A stretch of DNA of 64,000 nucleotides from Chloroflexota bacterium (GCA_019873665.1 JAIOAV010000001.1:20486-84485), one strand, 5' to 3'; numbered from the stretch's first letter, positions 1 through 14,099 are shown. Notes: generated from the sequence alone by a model not told the origin. Numbers and translations: made by a program.

Positions 1-2061
1 GCAGACGCCCACCACGGTGTGTACCGGGCAGCTCTCGCTCGGCACTGCCTCCTCCAGAAAGAGATCAGTGCGCGCCGGCGGGCAATCTTCGGTGCGTGGA
101 TGACCGGAAATGGGGCAGACCGGCACCGATACGATGCCGGGTGGCATCTCGAAATCGCGCGTCGGCCGTCCGGCTAGTGCTGCCTCCATAAAGTTGTGCC
201 ATATGGGGCCCGCGCCGCGCACGCCGGTAACGCTCGCCATGGGCGAGCCGTCCGAGTTTCCCACCCATACGCCGGCCACCAGATCAGGTGTATAGCCAAT
301 CACCCATGAATCGCGATAGTCGTCTGTCGTGCCGGTCTTGGCTGCTGCCGGACGGGAGAGCATCAGCGCGTTCTGCGCGCCGTAAGCAGGCGTGCGTGCC
401 TCGTTGTCCGACAAGATGTCGGTGATCAGGTAAGCCCTACGCGCGTCCAACACACGCTCAGCGCGCTTTGGCTGGCTCTTCAGGTCGAAAAGTACCGTGC
501 CATTATAGTCGATAACGCGCAGGATCGGCTGCGGGGAGACCAGCAGCCCTTGGTTGGCAAAAGCCGCGTAGGCGCCCACCATCTCCAGCAGCGTCACCTC
601 ACCCCCGCCAAGCACCAGGGAGAGGCCATAGTCGGTGCGGTTGAGGGAGCGGATGCCCAGACGCTGCGCCATTTCCAGTGCCGCCGGCAATCCCAGCTCA
701 TAGAGCGTCTGCACCGCCGGAATGTTATAGGAACAGGCCAGCGCCTGCCGCACGGAGACCGGCCCATGTTCCTTTCGGTCGTAGTTCACCGGCACATACG
801 GCGGGTTGTTCCCGTTCGGGTATTCGGTGCGTACATCCATTACCATCGTCGCCGGGTTCCAGCCTCGCTCAAATGCGGCGGCATAAACCACCGGCTTGAT
901 AGTAGAGCCGGGCTGGCGCGGCTGCAGCGTTACGTTGACCTGGCCAGCGATCGTCTCATCGAAAAAGTCTACACTGCCCAGCATTGCCAGTATCTCGCCG
1001 CTTTGGGGATCCATCGCCAGCACCGCGGCATTCGTCGCCTTTTGTGCCTTGAGGGTGGCGATATGTTCGCGCGCGGCCTTTTCCGCTGCCATCTGCATGG
1101 AGAGATCGAGCGTAGTATATACCTGCAGGCCGCTACGATACAGGCCCGTGCCATACTGCTGCTCCAGGAGCTGGCGCACATACATCACAAAGTGCGGCGC
1201 TTTGATCTCGTACACCTGCGGCCGCAGATTCAGAGGCTCAGCGCGTGCCCGGTCCGCCGTCTCGGCGGTGATGTACCCCTCGCGCACCATCAAATCCAAC
1301 ACGACGGAGCGGCGTGAAAGGGCTGCGTCTGGATGTAGATACGGATCCCACAGCACAGCCGACTGTGGCAATCCCGCCAGGAGCGCCGCCTCCGCCAGCG
1401 TTAGGTCCTGCACCTGCTTGCCGAAATACGTCTCCGCTGCCGCGCCGATCCCGTATGCCAGATTGCCATAGTAGATCTCGTTCAGGTAGATTTCCAGGAT
1501 CTGATCTTTGGAATAACGCCGCGTGATCTCGGCAGCCAGGATCGCCTCTTTGATTTTGCGATCCAGCGTCTGCTCGCGTGTGAGATAAAAGCTCTTGGCG
1601 AGCTGCTGCGTGATGCCGCTGGCGCCGGACACGATCTCCCCCTCGGTGATGTTGTAGTAGAGAGCGCGGGCGATCGCAAAAGGGTCAAAACCGGGGTTGC
1701 GGAAGAACGTGCGGTCTTCTGTGGCCACTGTGGCCCAGATAAGCGTCTGCGGGATATCCTCGATGGACACCATCGTGCGCCGTCCACCGGTCGGGTCTAT
1801 CACCTCGTAGAGCAGCGCTCCGTTGCGATCATAGATCTTGGTGCTCTTGAATGTCGCTGAGCGGGCCAACAGATCATCCGGCGAGGGCAGGTCGCGGGCA
1901 ATGGACATATAACCGACGACCAGCGCGACAGTGCCCAGCAGCAGGATCAGGACGGTGAGCACTGCGGCCCACATGATGCTGCTGAGATAGTAGGCGGTAT
2001 CGAACGAGGCACTGCGCCGCGGCTTGGCTGCGCGCTTGTTGGTGTAGGAGTACCCTGACAA
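1..2061 (-). CDS. Class A penicillin-binding protein (PBP1A type), partial
   Basis: Bifunctional peptidoglycan synthase: glycosyltransferase plus DD-transpeptidase, anchored by one N-terminal membrane segment (about residues 22-48). The frame is open from a TTG at 2061 to the window edge, so the C-terminus is missing (687 codons seen). The glycosyltransferase region shows EDRTFFRNPGFD and GASGITQQLAK. The transpeptidase region shows STIK (SxxK nucleophile motif), SYN (SxN) and KTGTTDDYRDSW (KTG), in the right order. The start is set by GGAAGG (2071-2076) nine bases upstream of the TTG; no better start lies upstream in frame. The family is certain. The exact subtype is not, because the C-terminal tail is cut off. 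Confidence 0.96.
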   Translation of the reverse strand, partial: MSGYSYTNKRAAKPRRSASFDTAYYLSSIMWAAVLTVLILLLGTVALVVGYMSIARDLPSPDDLLARSATFKSTKIYDRNGALLYEVIDPTGGRRTMVSIEDIPQTLIWATVATEDRTFFRNPGFDPFAIARALYYNITEGEIVSGASGITQQLAKSFYLTREQTLDRKIKEAILAAEITRRYSKDQILEIYLNEIYYGNLAYGIGAAAETYFGKQVQDLTLAEAALLAGLPQSAVLWDPYLHPDAALSRRSVVLDLMVREGYITAETADRARAEPLNLRPQVYEIKAPHFVMYVRQLLEQQYGTGLYRSGLQVYTTLDLSMQMAAEKAAREHIATLKAQKATNAAVLAMDPQSGEILAMLGSVDFFDETIAGQVNVTLQPRQPGSTIKPVVYAAAFERGWNPATMVMDVRTEYPNGNNPPYVPVNYDRKEHGPVSVRQALACSYNIPAVQTLYELGLPAALEMAQRLGIRSLNRTDYGLSLVLGGGEVTLLEMVGAYAAFANQGLLVSPQPILRVIDYNGTVLFDLKSQPKRAERVLDARRAYLITDILSDNEARTPAYGAQNALMLSRPAAAKTGTTDDYRDSWVIGYTPDLVAGVWVGNSDGSPMASVTGVRGAGPIWHNFMEAALAGRPTRDFEMPPGIVSVPVCPISGHPRTEDCPPARTDLFLEEAVPSESCPVHTVVGVC

Positions 2062-2189
2062 AAGACAATACCTTCCTCAAGTGTGTGGTAGAGACGTGAC
2101 AAACGCTGGCTTTATGCTGCAACGCTGGCCACGCCTCTGTAACCATTCTCAAGACGTTGGCGCACCTTGCGAGGTTCCCATCAGCGCGG

Positions 2190-2885
2190 CTACCAATCGG
2201 CGTATGGCACCTGCTCTACCGTCAGAGTGCCCTTGTTATCCAGCAGCGCCAGCCACTGCGGCCCATCGCAGACATTGACGATCTTGGCCCATTGGTAGGC
2301 ATCGTTGCGCACATAGCGATTCTTGAGCGTCAAGGCGCCTTGCAGGCGCTCCAAAAGACGCGAGATGCGGCGACTGCGGTTCTCCTCCGGGTCGCTGCCG
2401 ACAAAGAACGAGTCGAGAAAGATCAACTTGACCTTCGGCTGGCGTAGGTCCGCATAGGCCAACACACGCCGGTCGGCCATGAACAGCGTGCCCAGCAGCC
2501 AGCGCACCGCTGGCTCTTTATCTGGCCAGAGCGAGTGGCTCTGGATAAAGATGCGCTGCCCGCGCCAGAAAGCCAGCTCTCCCAGGAGATCTGTCGTCCG
2601 CAACATGACCTTATCTGGAGGCGGCCCCTGCATGGGCAGCTCGTCCAACAACGCGACATGCGGGTAGCCGGTGGGCTGGTCCGGCGCCAACGCCACACGC
2701 GAACGATTGGCAATCTCCTCAGCGATCTCCAGTGCTGTCTTGGCGCCGCCGCGCAGCAAGAACATCACCCGCTCGCCCGACATGGTATGTTCCGGAATGC
2801 CCAACATGTAGTGTAGGTCAATCCCCAAAAAGCGATTCAGGTTGCTCAGAACGTCAGTGTCCCAATCCCACTCCGACTCGGACAC
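2190..2885 (-). CDS. Conserved hypothetical protein, 231 aa
   Basis: I do not recognise this family. The start is GTG at 2885 behind a clear GGGAGG ribosome site. The protein is predicted soluble, with no signal peptide or membrane segment. The N-terminus is acidic and aromatic (ESEWDWDTD). The middle alternates helices and hydrophobic strands (VMFLLRGG, HVALLDELP, VKLIFLDSFF). The pattern could suit an alpha/beta fold, but no nucleotide-binding or catalytic motif is visible. It lies upstream of, and in the same direction as, the penicillin-binding protein gene, about 130 bases away, so cotranscription is possible. Coding is supported by its uninterrupted length and ribosome site. Confidence 0.8.
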   Translation of the reverse strand: MSESEWDWDTDVLSNLNRFLGIDLHYMLGIPEHTMSGERVMFLLRGGAKTALEIAEEIANRSRVALAPDQPTGYPHVALLDELPMQGPPPDKVMLRTTDLLGELAFWRGQRIFIQSHSLWPDKEPAVRWLLGTLFMADRRVLAYADLRQPKVKLIFLDSFFVGSDPEENRSRRISRLLERLQGALTLKNRYVRNDAYQWAKIVNVCDGPQWLALLDNKGTLTVEQVPYADW

Positions 2886-2940
2886 GCCATACCTCCCTTG
2901 CTCAAACTCTTCTTGGATAGAGTCGCCCCTCGCGGCCCTC

Positions 2941-4620
2941 CTAGCGGGATGCGGCGCGCTGGCTTAGTCCATAGATGTCGTCCAAGATACGCCGCGCGTC
3001 GTCGGCTGATGGCAGGGCCGGCCTGCCATAACCCACGATCACCATCGGTGTCAGCTCGATCTGGCGCACGCCGCGCCGGTCCAGCCGCAGCATCGCGATG
3101 GCGGTGTCGGTGCTCAACTCTTGATCAAAGACGAAATTCCCCGTGCTATAGAGGATTACGCCCTCGCCATAGAATTCGATCGGCTGCCACGTGTGCGAAT
3201 GATGCCCCAGCACTAACGATGCCCCCGCATCTATCGCGGCACGCGCCGCCGCGCGCTGGAATTCACTGGGATTGTACAGATATTCGTACCCCGCATGGAG
3301 CGCGACGATCACCTGGTCTACCTCGCGCCTGGCTGCGGCTACCGCGGCGGAAATCGTCTCGATCTCTGCCCAGGCGATTCCCGGCTGATCGGCCGTGGCG
3401 ACAAACTCGGTCCCCTGAAAAGTGCCAATGCTTTCAGGCGGATAGCGCGCAAAGGCGAGGAACGCCAGGCGCACTCCCTTGACGCTCATTACCACGGGTG
3501 CTAGCGCCTCCTGCTCGTTCCGGCCCGCGCCAATGCCGCGAATTCCCATCATCTCCAGCAGGCGCAGCGTGTCGTAAAAGGCGATCGGGCCATAGTCCAG
3601 AATATGATTATTCGCCAGGGTCACCAGATTCAGCCCCGCGCGACGCAACGCCAGGGCCGTCTCTGGTGGGGCGCGGAACACAAAGTATTTGTCCGCCGGC
3701 TCGCCGCGCGTCGAAATGACGCACTCTAGGTTCCCTATGGCAATATCCGCTGCCTGCAGGATCGGCGCGGCATCTGCGAAGGGATAGGATGCGCCAAAGC
3801 GCCGCACCGAATCCGCCACGTCGCGCGCCAGCATGATGTCGCCTACAGCGGCGATGGTGATCTCCTCCACCGGCAGCGGCTGCTCGGCACGCAGGAAGGC
3901 GGCCAGCGTCGCGGCGACCTCTGAGTTGCCGACGTCGGGTGTCGCCAGTACCGCATGCGCGTAACGTAATGGATAGGCGCTTTCGGTGGGATGGCATCCC
4001 TCCACGCGCAGCGCTCGCACCCACGGCCGTACAGCTTCGTAGGGCAACAACGCCAGTTGCGCGCCGGAGTGCGCTCCCGTCAGCCAGGCCGCCATCAACG
4101 GCCATTCTTGTATCGCCGGCTCTGACAGTCCCAACAACCGCCGCGGTAATGGGTCGAAGGTAACGACCTGCGTGATCCCCAGCGCGGCGCGCGTCGCCGC
4201 GTCTCCTTGCAGCAACGCCCGCAGCGCCGCCAGCGAGATCGCCTCCAGTGGTACGGAGAAGGGCACCACCGCCGCCAGCGACTCCTGCCGATAGGGGAAG
4301 GCCTCCACGCCCGCCAGCGGAAAGACGCCCCTGTAGAGCGCCAGATCGGCGCTCCCCGCCTGCAGCGCCGCCAGCGCCGCCGTGTCATCCGATACAGGGA
4401 CGATCTCGCATGGCCAGTCGGGATACGACCGCGCAAAGCGCGACAGCGCCGCGGTTATCTCTGCGCCGGCAGGCACCGCCAGCCGCCAGGTGTGCGGCCC
4501 CGGTGCGCTGGCAGCGGGCGATGCGTGGCCGAAAAACAGCGCCCAGATCAGGAGTGTGGCCGCCATCGGCCCGCACCACCATCTGAGGCCGCACACGCCC
4601 GCGTGACGAGTTGCTCTCAA
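2941..4620 (-). CDS. CapA/PgsA-like metallophosphoesterase with N-terminal binding-protein-like domain
   Basis: Exported protein of about 559 aa. Residues 1-40 form a signal sequence (hydrophobic AATLLIWALFFG, then ASPAASA). Residues about 45-285 resemble a phosphate/PstS-like solute-binding fold (AGSADLALYRG, FSVPLEAISLAALRALLQG). Residues about 290-555 are a CapA domain with AVGDIMLARDV, IGNLECVIS, LANNHILDYG and LGHHSHTWQPIE, the metal-ligand motifs of the calcineurin-like fold. The family is linked to poly-gamma-glutamate or capsule metabolism. The TTG at 4620 has GGGAGAGA just upstream; a longer reading would run into the S4 gene in another frame. ATG 4566 is the alternative start. Substrate unknown. 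Confidence 0.85.
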   Translation of the reverse strand: MRATRHAGVCGLRWWCGPMAATLLIWALFFGHASPAASAPGPHTWRLAVPAGAEITAALSRFARSYPDWPCEIVPVSDDTAALAALQAGSADLALYRGVFPLAGVEAFPYRQESLAAVVPFSVPLEAISLAALRALLQGDAATRAALGITQVVTFDPLPRRLLGLSEPAIQEWPLMAAWLTGAHSGAQLALLPYEAVRPWVRALRVEGCHPTESAYPLRYAHAVLATPDVGNSEVAATLAAFLRAEQPLPVEEITIAAVGDIMLARDVADSVRRFGASYPFADAAPILQAADIAIGNLECVISTRGEPADKYFVFRAPPETALALRRAGLNLVTLANNHILDYGPIAFYDTLRLLEMMGIRGIGAGRNEQEALAPVVMSVKGVRLAFLAFARYPPESIGTFQGTEFVATADQPGIAWAEIETISAAVAAARREVDQVIVALHAGYEYLYNPSEFQRAAARAAIDAGASLVLGHHSHTWQPIEFYGEGVILYSTGNFVFDQELSTDTAIAMLRLDRRGVRQIELTPMVIVGYGRPALPSADDARRILDDIYGLSQRAASR

Positions 4621-4736
4621 ATTCGTGATCTCTCCCACACTCTCAAGCAATATAGCCGAGTTTGCCGTTCGGCAGGCGCCAGAAGCGCCCATGCGGATTA
4701 TAGCATGACCAGACCATCCAACCAAAACAGGCCGCC

Positions 4737-4942
4737 CTATTCTCCTGATAGCTGCACGATGACCGTCTTGCCGCCCACCGTGACGCGGTCGCCCGCCACC
4801 AGCTTGTGGCTGCGACGCGTCTCCACCACGCCGTTCACCATCACCTCGCCCGCCTGGATGATCACCTTCGCCTGGCCGCCAGTGCCGACTAACCCTTGGA
4901 ACTTCAGGAACTGATCCAGTCGAATAGTCTTGTGCGCTTCTG

Positions 4943-4946
<4 letters not shown>
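4737..4946 (-). CDS. Small S4-domain RNA-binding protein (YaaA/YbcJ type)
   Basis: A 69-residue protein made almost wholly of one S4 RNA-binding fold: IRLDQFLKFQGLVGTGGQAK, then AGEVMVNGVVETRRSHKLVAGDRV. This matches stand-alone S4 proteins such as YbcJ and YaaA, thought to bind structured RNA around the ribosome. Its ATG overlaps the stop of the upstream helicase gene by four bases (ATGA), so the two are translationally coupled. It closes the ligA-helicase-S4 run. Family assignment is firm; the RNA target is unknown. Confidence 0.9.
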
Positions 4947-10148
<5,202 letters not shown>

Positions 10149-10221
10149 TGCAGCAGATGCCTCCTTGTGTGGCGCGAGCCAAGGTCATGGCTCAGATCAA
10201 GATGTCTGGTGGGGGAAGGTG

Positions 10222-11403
10222 TTAAGGCGCGCCGTCGCGCTGAGCGCGGATCCGTTGCAGCGTTGCCGCGATCTGCGCGATGTGCTCCGATGTATGCTCC
10301 GACACATCCAGTGTTTCCAAAAGCCGGCGATACAGCCCCTTGTGTGCCACCAGAGATGGGCGCAACGAGGCAAAGAGCGCTAACGTCTCAGCCTGATCCT
10401 GCGCGAAACGATCCAGCAGGCGCGACAGGGTGTCGGTGCGAGACATGGCAGCGGCCAAAGCCTCTGGCAAGATAGCCGGATTGCCCTTGGGCGAATTGTC
10501 CCAGCCGTGCATGATCATCTGGTACAGGCGATAGTGCAAGTGGCGCTCGTAGAGCGAGAGATGCGCCAGGATTTCCTTGACCGACCACTCGTCCGGTGTG
10601 GGCCTGCGGCCTGCCTCCGCTTCGGTGGTGCCGCGCAGCGTGTCGGACAAGATACGCTGCATCTCAATCTGGCGGTTTCGCATCCCCGCCAGCAGGCTGC
10701 GTGCATCCCGCATCCGCTCCGAGCGCGGCAGCGCGCCGAGCACCACATCCACCGACTCTTGCACGCCCTGTCGCAAGATCATCAGCGTTACCTGATCACC
10801 CGGCAAATACGCCTCTAGCGCTTTCACCAGCGAGGCGTAGCCGTCCACGAACTCGTCATCAATCGCCAGTATGACGTCGCCGCGTTGCACCTGGCGCATA
10901 TCACCGCCGCTGCCTTCGAGAATCTCTAAGACCTGGATGCCGCCGCCTTCTGCCAGGCTCCAGCGGATGCCCAGGCAAGCGCGTTGGGCCTGGCGCAAAT
11001 CAATCCCCGTCTCCAACACCGATTCGAGGTTCGTCAGGCCGTGTTCCCAGCGACGGCCGCATCGCTGCAGAAAGCGCATGACCTCGCCTGTCGCGCCCTC
11101 CATGGTGTGGCGCACCTGCACCTGCACATTTCCAGCGGTTGCCTGCAGCGATACCGTCACGCGGCTCTCTGCCGGGGCATCGGCGGCGCGCCAGACAAGA
11201 GCGATACGGACTGGCGTTATCTCCAGATAGGAGCCATCCACGCGGTAACCATCTTTCCAGCGTAGCCAGTAGCGGCCATTGGGCACGGGACGGCTATAGG
11301 CGTCATCGCAGAACCACTCGCGCCAGCCACGTGCGGTGGTAAAGGCGTCAGCTACCTGCTCTAGCGTCGTCTGGATCTGGCGTTGCTGGATCACCTCTGG
11401 CAC
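10222..11403 (-). CDS. SRPBCC-PDZ-DinB three-domain protein
   Basis: About 393 residues with three recognisable domains. Residues 1-125 look like an SRPBCC/AHSA1-type fold (TTLEQVADAFTTARGWREWF). Residues about 145-225 read as a PDZ domain (LEILEGSGGDMRQVQRGDVILAIDDE, then DQVTLMILRQG). Residues about 240-390 are a DinB-like four-helix bundle with RPTPDEWSVKEILAHLSLYE and a late EHTSEHIAQI, whose histidines fit the DinB metal site. No signal peptide is present. GTG 11403 has AGGGGG six bases upstream; the longer frame overlaps the rpsT promoter. DinB proteins are often thiol transferases; the function of this fusion is unknown. Confidence 0.8.
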   Translation of the reverse strand: MPEVIQQRQIQTTLEQVADAFTTARGWREWFCDDAYSRPVPNGRYWLRWKDGYRVDGSYLEITPVRIALVWRAADAPAESRVTVSLQATAGNVQVQVRHTMEGATGEVMRFLQRCGRRWEHGLTNLESVLETGIDLRQAQRACLGIRWSLAEGGGIQVLEILEGSGGDMRQVQRGDVILAIDDEFVDGYASLVKALEAYLPGDQVTLMILRQGVQESVDVVLGALPRSERMRDARSLLAGMRNRQIEMQRILSDTLRGTTEAEAGRRPTPDEWSVKEILAHLSLYERHLHYRLYQMIMHGWDNSPKGNPAILPEALAAAMSRTDTLSRLLDRFAQDQAETLALFASLRPSLVAHKGLYRRLLETLDVSEHTSEHIAQIAATLQRIRAQRDGAP

Positions 11404-11549
11404 ATGAGACCCCCTGGCTCTGTCTGACGGAGCAGGCGAGTTGCCTCTCGCCCTGCGCAAGAACACGCCTTTACTGTCAATATAGCACAAACGTCCGAAA
11501 ACGCCAAGAGCGCGATTGGCGCTGCGCCCTCCCGACGGCGCAGCGCAAT

Positions 11550-11577
11550 TTGACAAATCGGTCGTTTCAGCTATCAT
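11550..11577 (+). promoter_or_regulatory. Housekeeping sigma promoter for rpsT
   Basis: TTGACA (11550-11555), a 16-base spacer, then TATCAT (11572-11577). It lies about 40 bases upstream of the rpsT start. Transcripts could continue into the his leader, since no separate promoter was recognised between rpsT and hisZ. Confidence 0.75.
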
Positions 11578-11619
11578 ATACGAGTTGAGTACGTGGTGTT
11601 TCAGAAAGGAGATCCCAGC

Positions 11620-11904
11620 TTGGCGAACCTAAAGTCCGCACTGAAGAGAATCCGACAGGACCGCAAGCGCACGTTGCGCAATAGCGCTATCCGCTCTCGC
11701 GCCAAGACGTATGTCAAAAAAGTCAACCGGCTGCTCGCTGCGGGTCGTGTTGAAGAGGCAGCCATGGCGGCGCGGCAAGCCGCGAGCGCGCTGGATTCGG
11801 CGGTGGTCAAGGGCGTTATCCACAGCAACAATGCCGCCCGTCGCAAGTCTCGCCTCATGAAAAAGGTGAATGCGGCGCAGTCCTCCACGACCGCGCCTCG
11901 ATAA
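11620..11904 (+). CDS. rpsT: 30S ribosomal protein S20
   Basis: 94 residues, rich in Lys and Arg. It has the S20 signature start ([21 protein letters not shown]) and internal [14 protein letters not shown]. It binds 16S rRNA in the small subunit. The TTG at 11620 is chosen over an upstream GTG at 11593 because it matches the family N-terminus (MANxKSA) and has AAAGGAGA eight bases upstream; the longer version would translate the ribosome site itself. It precedes the his leader region. Confidence 0.97.
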   Translation: MANLKSALKRIRQDRKRTLRNSAIRSRAKTYVKKVNRLLAAGRVEEAAMAARQAASALDSAVVKGVIHSNNAARRKSRLMKKVNAAQSSTTAPR

Positions 11905-11938
11905 GCTGCTACCAGTAACGAAGGGGGTCGGGCAACAA

Positions 11939-12061
11939 ATGGATGTCAACCGCAGGATCGGGCGGCAGAATGTGATGCGCTGCTATGCGGTATGTCCCCT
12001 TGCCACGATGCTGTTCGCATATCATCATCATAAGCGTCGGATGAATCGGGTCGGGGCCTAG
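11939..12061 (+). CDS. Putative histidine leader peptide
   Basis: A 40-codon ORF between rpsT and hisZ, ending in TAG at 12059-12061. ATG 11939 has GAAGGGGG upstream; in-frame ATGs at 11975 and 12008 would give shorter versions. The key feature is three consecutive CAT codons (12023-12031) within FAYHHHKRR. A terminator hairpin follows 30 bases after the stop, and the next gene opens a histidine operon. This is the layout of his leader peptides such as enteric hisL, although the run of His codons is shorter here. No protein function is proposed. Expression is inferred, not proven. Confidence 0.6.
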   Translation: MDVNRRIGRQNVMRCYAVCPLATMLFAYHHHKRRMNRVGA

Positions 12062-12119
12062 CGGCCCGCGATATTTCCGGTTCATCCACAAAGACTAGTG
12101 ACGAACTAGTCTTTTTTGT
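12039..12119 (+). promoter_or_regulatory. Putative his operon leader with terminator
   Basis: Two structures are visible. First, 12039-12049 pairs with 12077-12087 over 11 bp (one G-T wobble), enclosing a GGGCC/GGCCC mini-hairpin that spans the leader stop codon. Second, an intrinsic terminator follows: AAGACTAGT (12091-12099), loop GACGA, ACTAGTCTT (12105-12113), then TTTTTG. The His codons lie just upstream of the first helix, so a stalled or terminating ribosome would affect its folding. I did not find an antiterminator that overlaps the terminator arms strongly, so the switching mechanism is unresolved. It could also simply be the rpsT terminator. Confidence 0.6.
12091..12119 (+). terminator. 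Intrinsic terminator upstream of hisZ
   Basis: A perfect 9-bp stem (12091-12099 with 12105-12113) and 5-base loop, followed by a T run. It ends transcription from rpsT, or serves as the conditional terminator of the his leader. Confidence 0.85.
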
Positions 12120-12145
12120 TTTTTGATACCTTGGGAGTGAGGTTT

Positions 12146-13423
12146 GTGAACGGGCGATATCACTGGGACAAGCAATTGCCAGACGGCGTGGCCGATCTTT
12201 TCTATGCCGAAGCAGCCCGCAAACGGGCTGCGGAGGAGCGGTTGCGTCAGGTGTTCTTCTCTTACGGCTATACTGAGATCATACCGCCGACCTTTGAGCA
12301 TTACGAGAGCCTGGCCACAGAAGCGGGGGCGCAATTGCAGGAGGAGATGTACCGGTTCTTCAGCCGGGAAGGTCGCACGCTGGCTTTGCGCGCCGACATG
12401 ACGATCCCGATCGCGCGCATCGTCGGCACCAAGCTATACGACCAGCCGCTGCCGCTGCGCTTCTGCTACTATGCCGCTAATGTGTTTCGCCATGAAGAGC
12501 CGCAGGCGGGCCGCCGCCATGAGTTCACGCAGGCGGGCGTGGAGTTGATCGGCGCCGCGGGGGAGCAGGCGGATGCTGAAGTGATGGTCTTGCTGGTGGA
12601 GGCGCTGCAAAAGCTGAGCCTGCGCGATTTTCGCATCAGTCTCGGCCAGGCGGCCTTCTTCAAGGCCCTGGTGCGCGAGTCGCCCATCTCTGCGGAGACG
12701 ATGGCGCTCTTGTGGCAGGCGATTGACGCGAAGGATGATGTTACGTTGCGCCGCTTGGTGGCAAGCCTGGAGCTGCCCGCAGGCAAGGCGGCAGTCTTGG
12801 CAGCTCTGCCACAGCTCCAGGGGGGCGCGGATGTGCTGGACCGCGCCGACCGGCTCTCGCTGGAGCCAGCGGCGCGCGCTGCAGTGCGAAACCTGCGCCG
12901 CGTGTACGAGCTGCTTGACGCGGCGGGCGTCGCCGGCCACGTGCGATTCGATCTGGCCCAGGTGCGCGGCATGGATTACTATACTGGCATTCTCTTTCAG
13001 GTTTTTGTGCCGGGGCTTGGCTTTCCCGTCTGTAGCGGTGGCAGATATGATAACCTGATCGCACACTTTGGCGCCGATCTGCCTGCGGTGGGTTTTGCCA
13101 TGGGCGTGGAGCGGCTGCTGCTGGCGCTGGAGGCGCAGGGCGTGAATCTGCCGGTGGATATCGCGCCGCATGTCATCGTGGCGGGGCGACCATGGGCCGA
13201 AAGCATACGCCTCGCCGCCCATGCGCGCCGCCGTGGGCTGCGCGTCGAGCTGGAGCTGGCCGCCCGCAGCGGGGAAGACCTGATCCGCTATGCGGTGGCC
13301 AGGGAGGCGCGCTATGTGTTGTCCAGAGCCGACGAGGGATGCTGGCGCGTCTGGCAGGGCGGCGCAGAAAAGGCCTATGCGCTGGATGATCTTCTGGAGG
13401 AGATGACGCATTGGAGCGCTTGA
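12146..13423 (+). CDS. hisZ: ATP phosphoribosyltransferase regulatory subunit
   Basis: About 425 residues of a class II aminoacyl-tRNA-synthetase-like fold: LPDGVADLFYAEA at the N-terminus, LRADMTIPIARI, RHEFTQAGVELIG, then VRGMDYYTGILFQVF and SGGRYDNLIAHFG. HisZ is a HisRS paralogue that activates short HisG. It is called HisZ rather than HisS because it opens the his operon and is followed directly by a short-form HisG. It keeps a C-terminal region resembling an anticodon-binding fold (about 325-425). GTG 12146 has GGGAG eight bases upstream; an earlier in-frame TTG lies inside the terminator T run and is unlikely. Confidence 0.88.
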   Translation: MNGRYHWDKQLPDGVADLFYAEAARKRAAEERLRQVFFSYGYTEIIPPTFEHYESLATEAGAQLQEEMYRFFSREGRTLALRADMTIPIARIVGTKLYDQPLPLRFCYYAANVFRHEEPQAGRRHEFTQAGVELIGAAGEQADAEVMVLLVEALQKLSLRDFRISLGQAAFFKALVRESPISAETMALLWQAIDAKDDVTLRRLVASLELPAGKAAVLAALPQLQGGADVLDRADRLSLEPAARAAVRNLRRVYELLDAAGVAGHVRFDLAQVRGMDYYTGILFQVFVPGLGFPVCSGGRYDNLIAHFGADLPAVGFAMGVERLLLALEAQGVNLPVDIAPHVIVAGRPWAESIRLAAHARRRGLRVELELAARSGEDLIRYAVAREARYVLSRADEGCWRVWQGGAEKAYALDDLLEEMTHWSA

Positions 13424-14082
13424 CGGTGGCATTGCCCAAGGGACGGTTGCTCGGCCGGGCGCGGGAGATGTTGCGGCTTCTGGCTTGCCCTGACCTCGAC
13501 CTGCACGACGACTCGCGCAAGCTGGTGTATGAGGATCGCTCCGGCCAGTGGCGGTTCATCCTTGCTAAAGCGGGAGATGTGCCGATCTACGTGGAGCATG
13601 GCGCGGCGGACGCCGGGATCGTGGGTCTGGATGCCCTGCGCGAGTCGGGGTGCGATGTGTATGCGCCGTTGCCGCTGGGGTTTGGCCGCTGCCGCATCGT
13701 GCTGGCCGCGCCGCAGGCGCGCGCCGAGCAGTCGCAGCACCACAGCCTCCGTTTGCAGACGGGACTGCGCATCGCCACCAAATATCCGCGTATCGCCCGC
13801 ACCTATTTCCTGGAGCGTGGCATCTCGGTGGAGGTAATCGGCCTGAGCGGATCGGTGGAGCTGGCCCCCGCCGTGGGCCTTGCAGACCTGCTGGTGGATA
13901 TCGTGGATACCGGCACGACCTTGCGAGAGAATGACCTGGTGGAGATCGAGGAGCTGATGCGCTCCGAGGCGTATCTGATCGTGAATCGCGCCAGTTATGT
14001 GCTGCGGAGCGAGCGCATCAAGGCGCTGATCAGTGGGCTGGCAGAGCTGTGCGCGGCGGCCACGCCCGTCGCGCGCTCGTAG
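13411..14082 (+). CDS. hisG: ATP phosphoribosyltransferase, short form
   Basis: Catalyses the first committed step of histidine synthesis, joining ATP and PRPP. 223 residues, the short form lacking the C-terminal regulatory domain. The N-terminus is [18 protein letters not shown]; the PRPP-binding loop is [13 protein letters not shown]. Short HisG works in a complex with HisZ, encoded just upstream with a 13-base overlap. The start is TTG 13411 inside the 3' end of hisZ. Confidence 0.95.
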   Translation: MERLTVALPKGRLLGRAREMLRLLACPDLDLHDDSRKLVYEDRSGQWRFILAKAGDVPIYVEHGAADAGIVGLDALRESGCDVYAPLPLGFGRCRIVLAAPQARAEQSQHHSLRLQTGLRIATKYPRIARTYFLERGISVEVIGLSGSVELAPAVGLADLLVDIVDTGTTLRENDLVEIEELMRSEAYLIVNRASYVLRSERIKALISGLAELCAAATPVARS

Positions 14083-14099
14083 CGCGAGAGGAGAGACGA

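Noticed and set aside
11905..12119. T-box riboswitch before hisZ
   Set aside because: The spacing and a terminator fit, but the conserved T-box core (TGGNACCGCG) is absent, and the visible leader ORF explains the His codons better.
12146..13423. Histidyl-tRNA synthetase instead of HisZ
   Set aside because: The motifs overlap between the two families. The position at the head of a his operon with a short-form hisG makes the regulatory subunit more likely, though a tree would settle it.
12434..13432. 332-codon minus-strand ORF across hisZ
   Set aside because: Antisense to hisZ. No motif, His/Arg/Gln-rich artefact.
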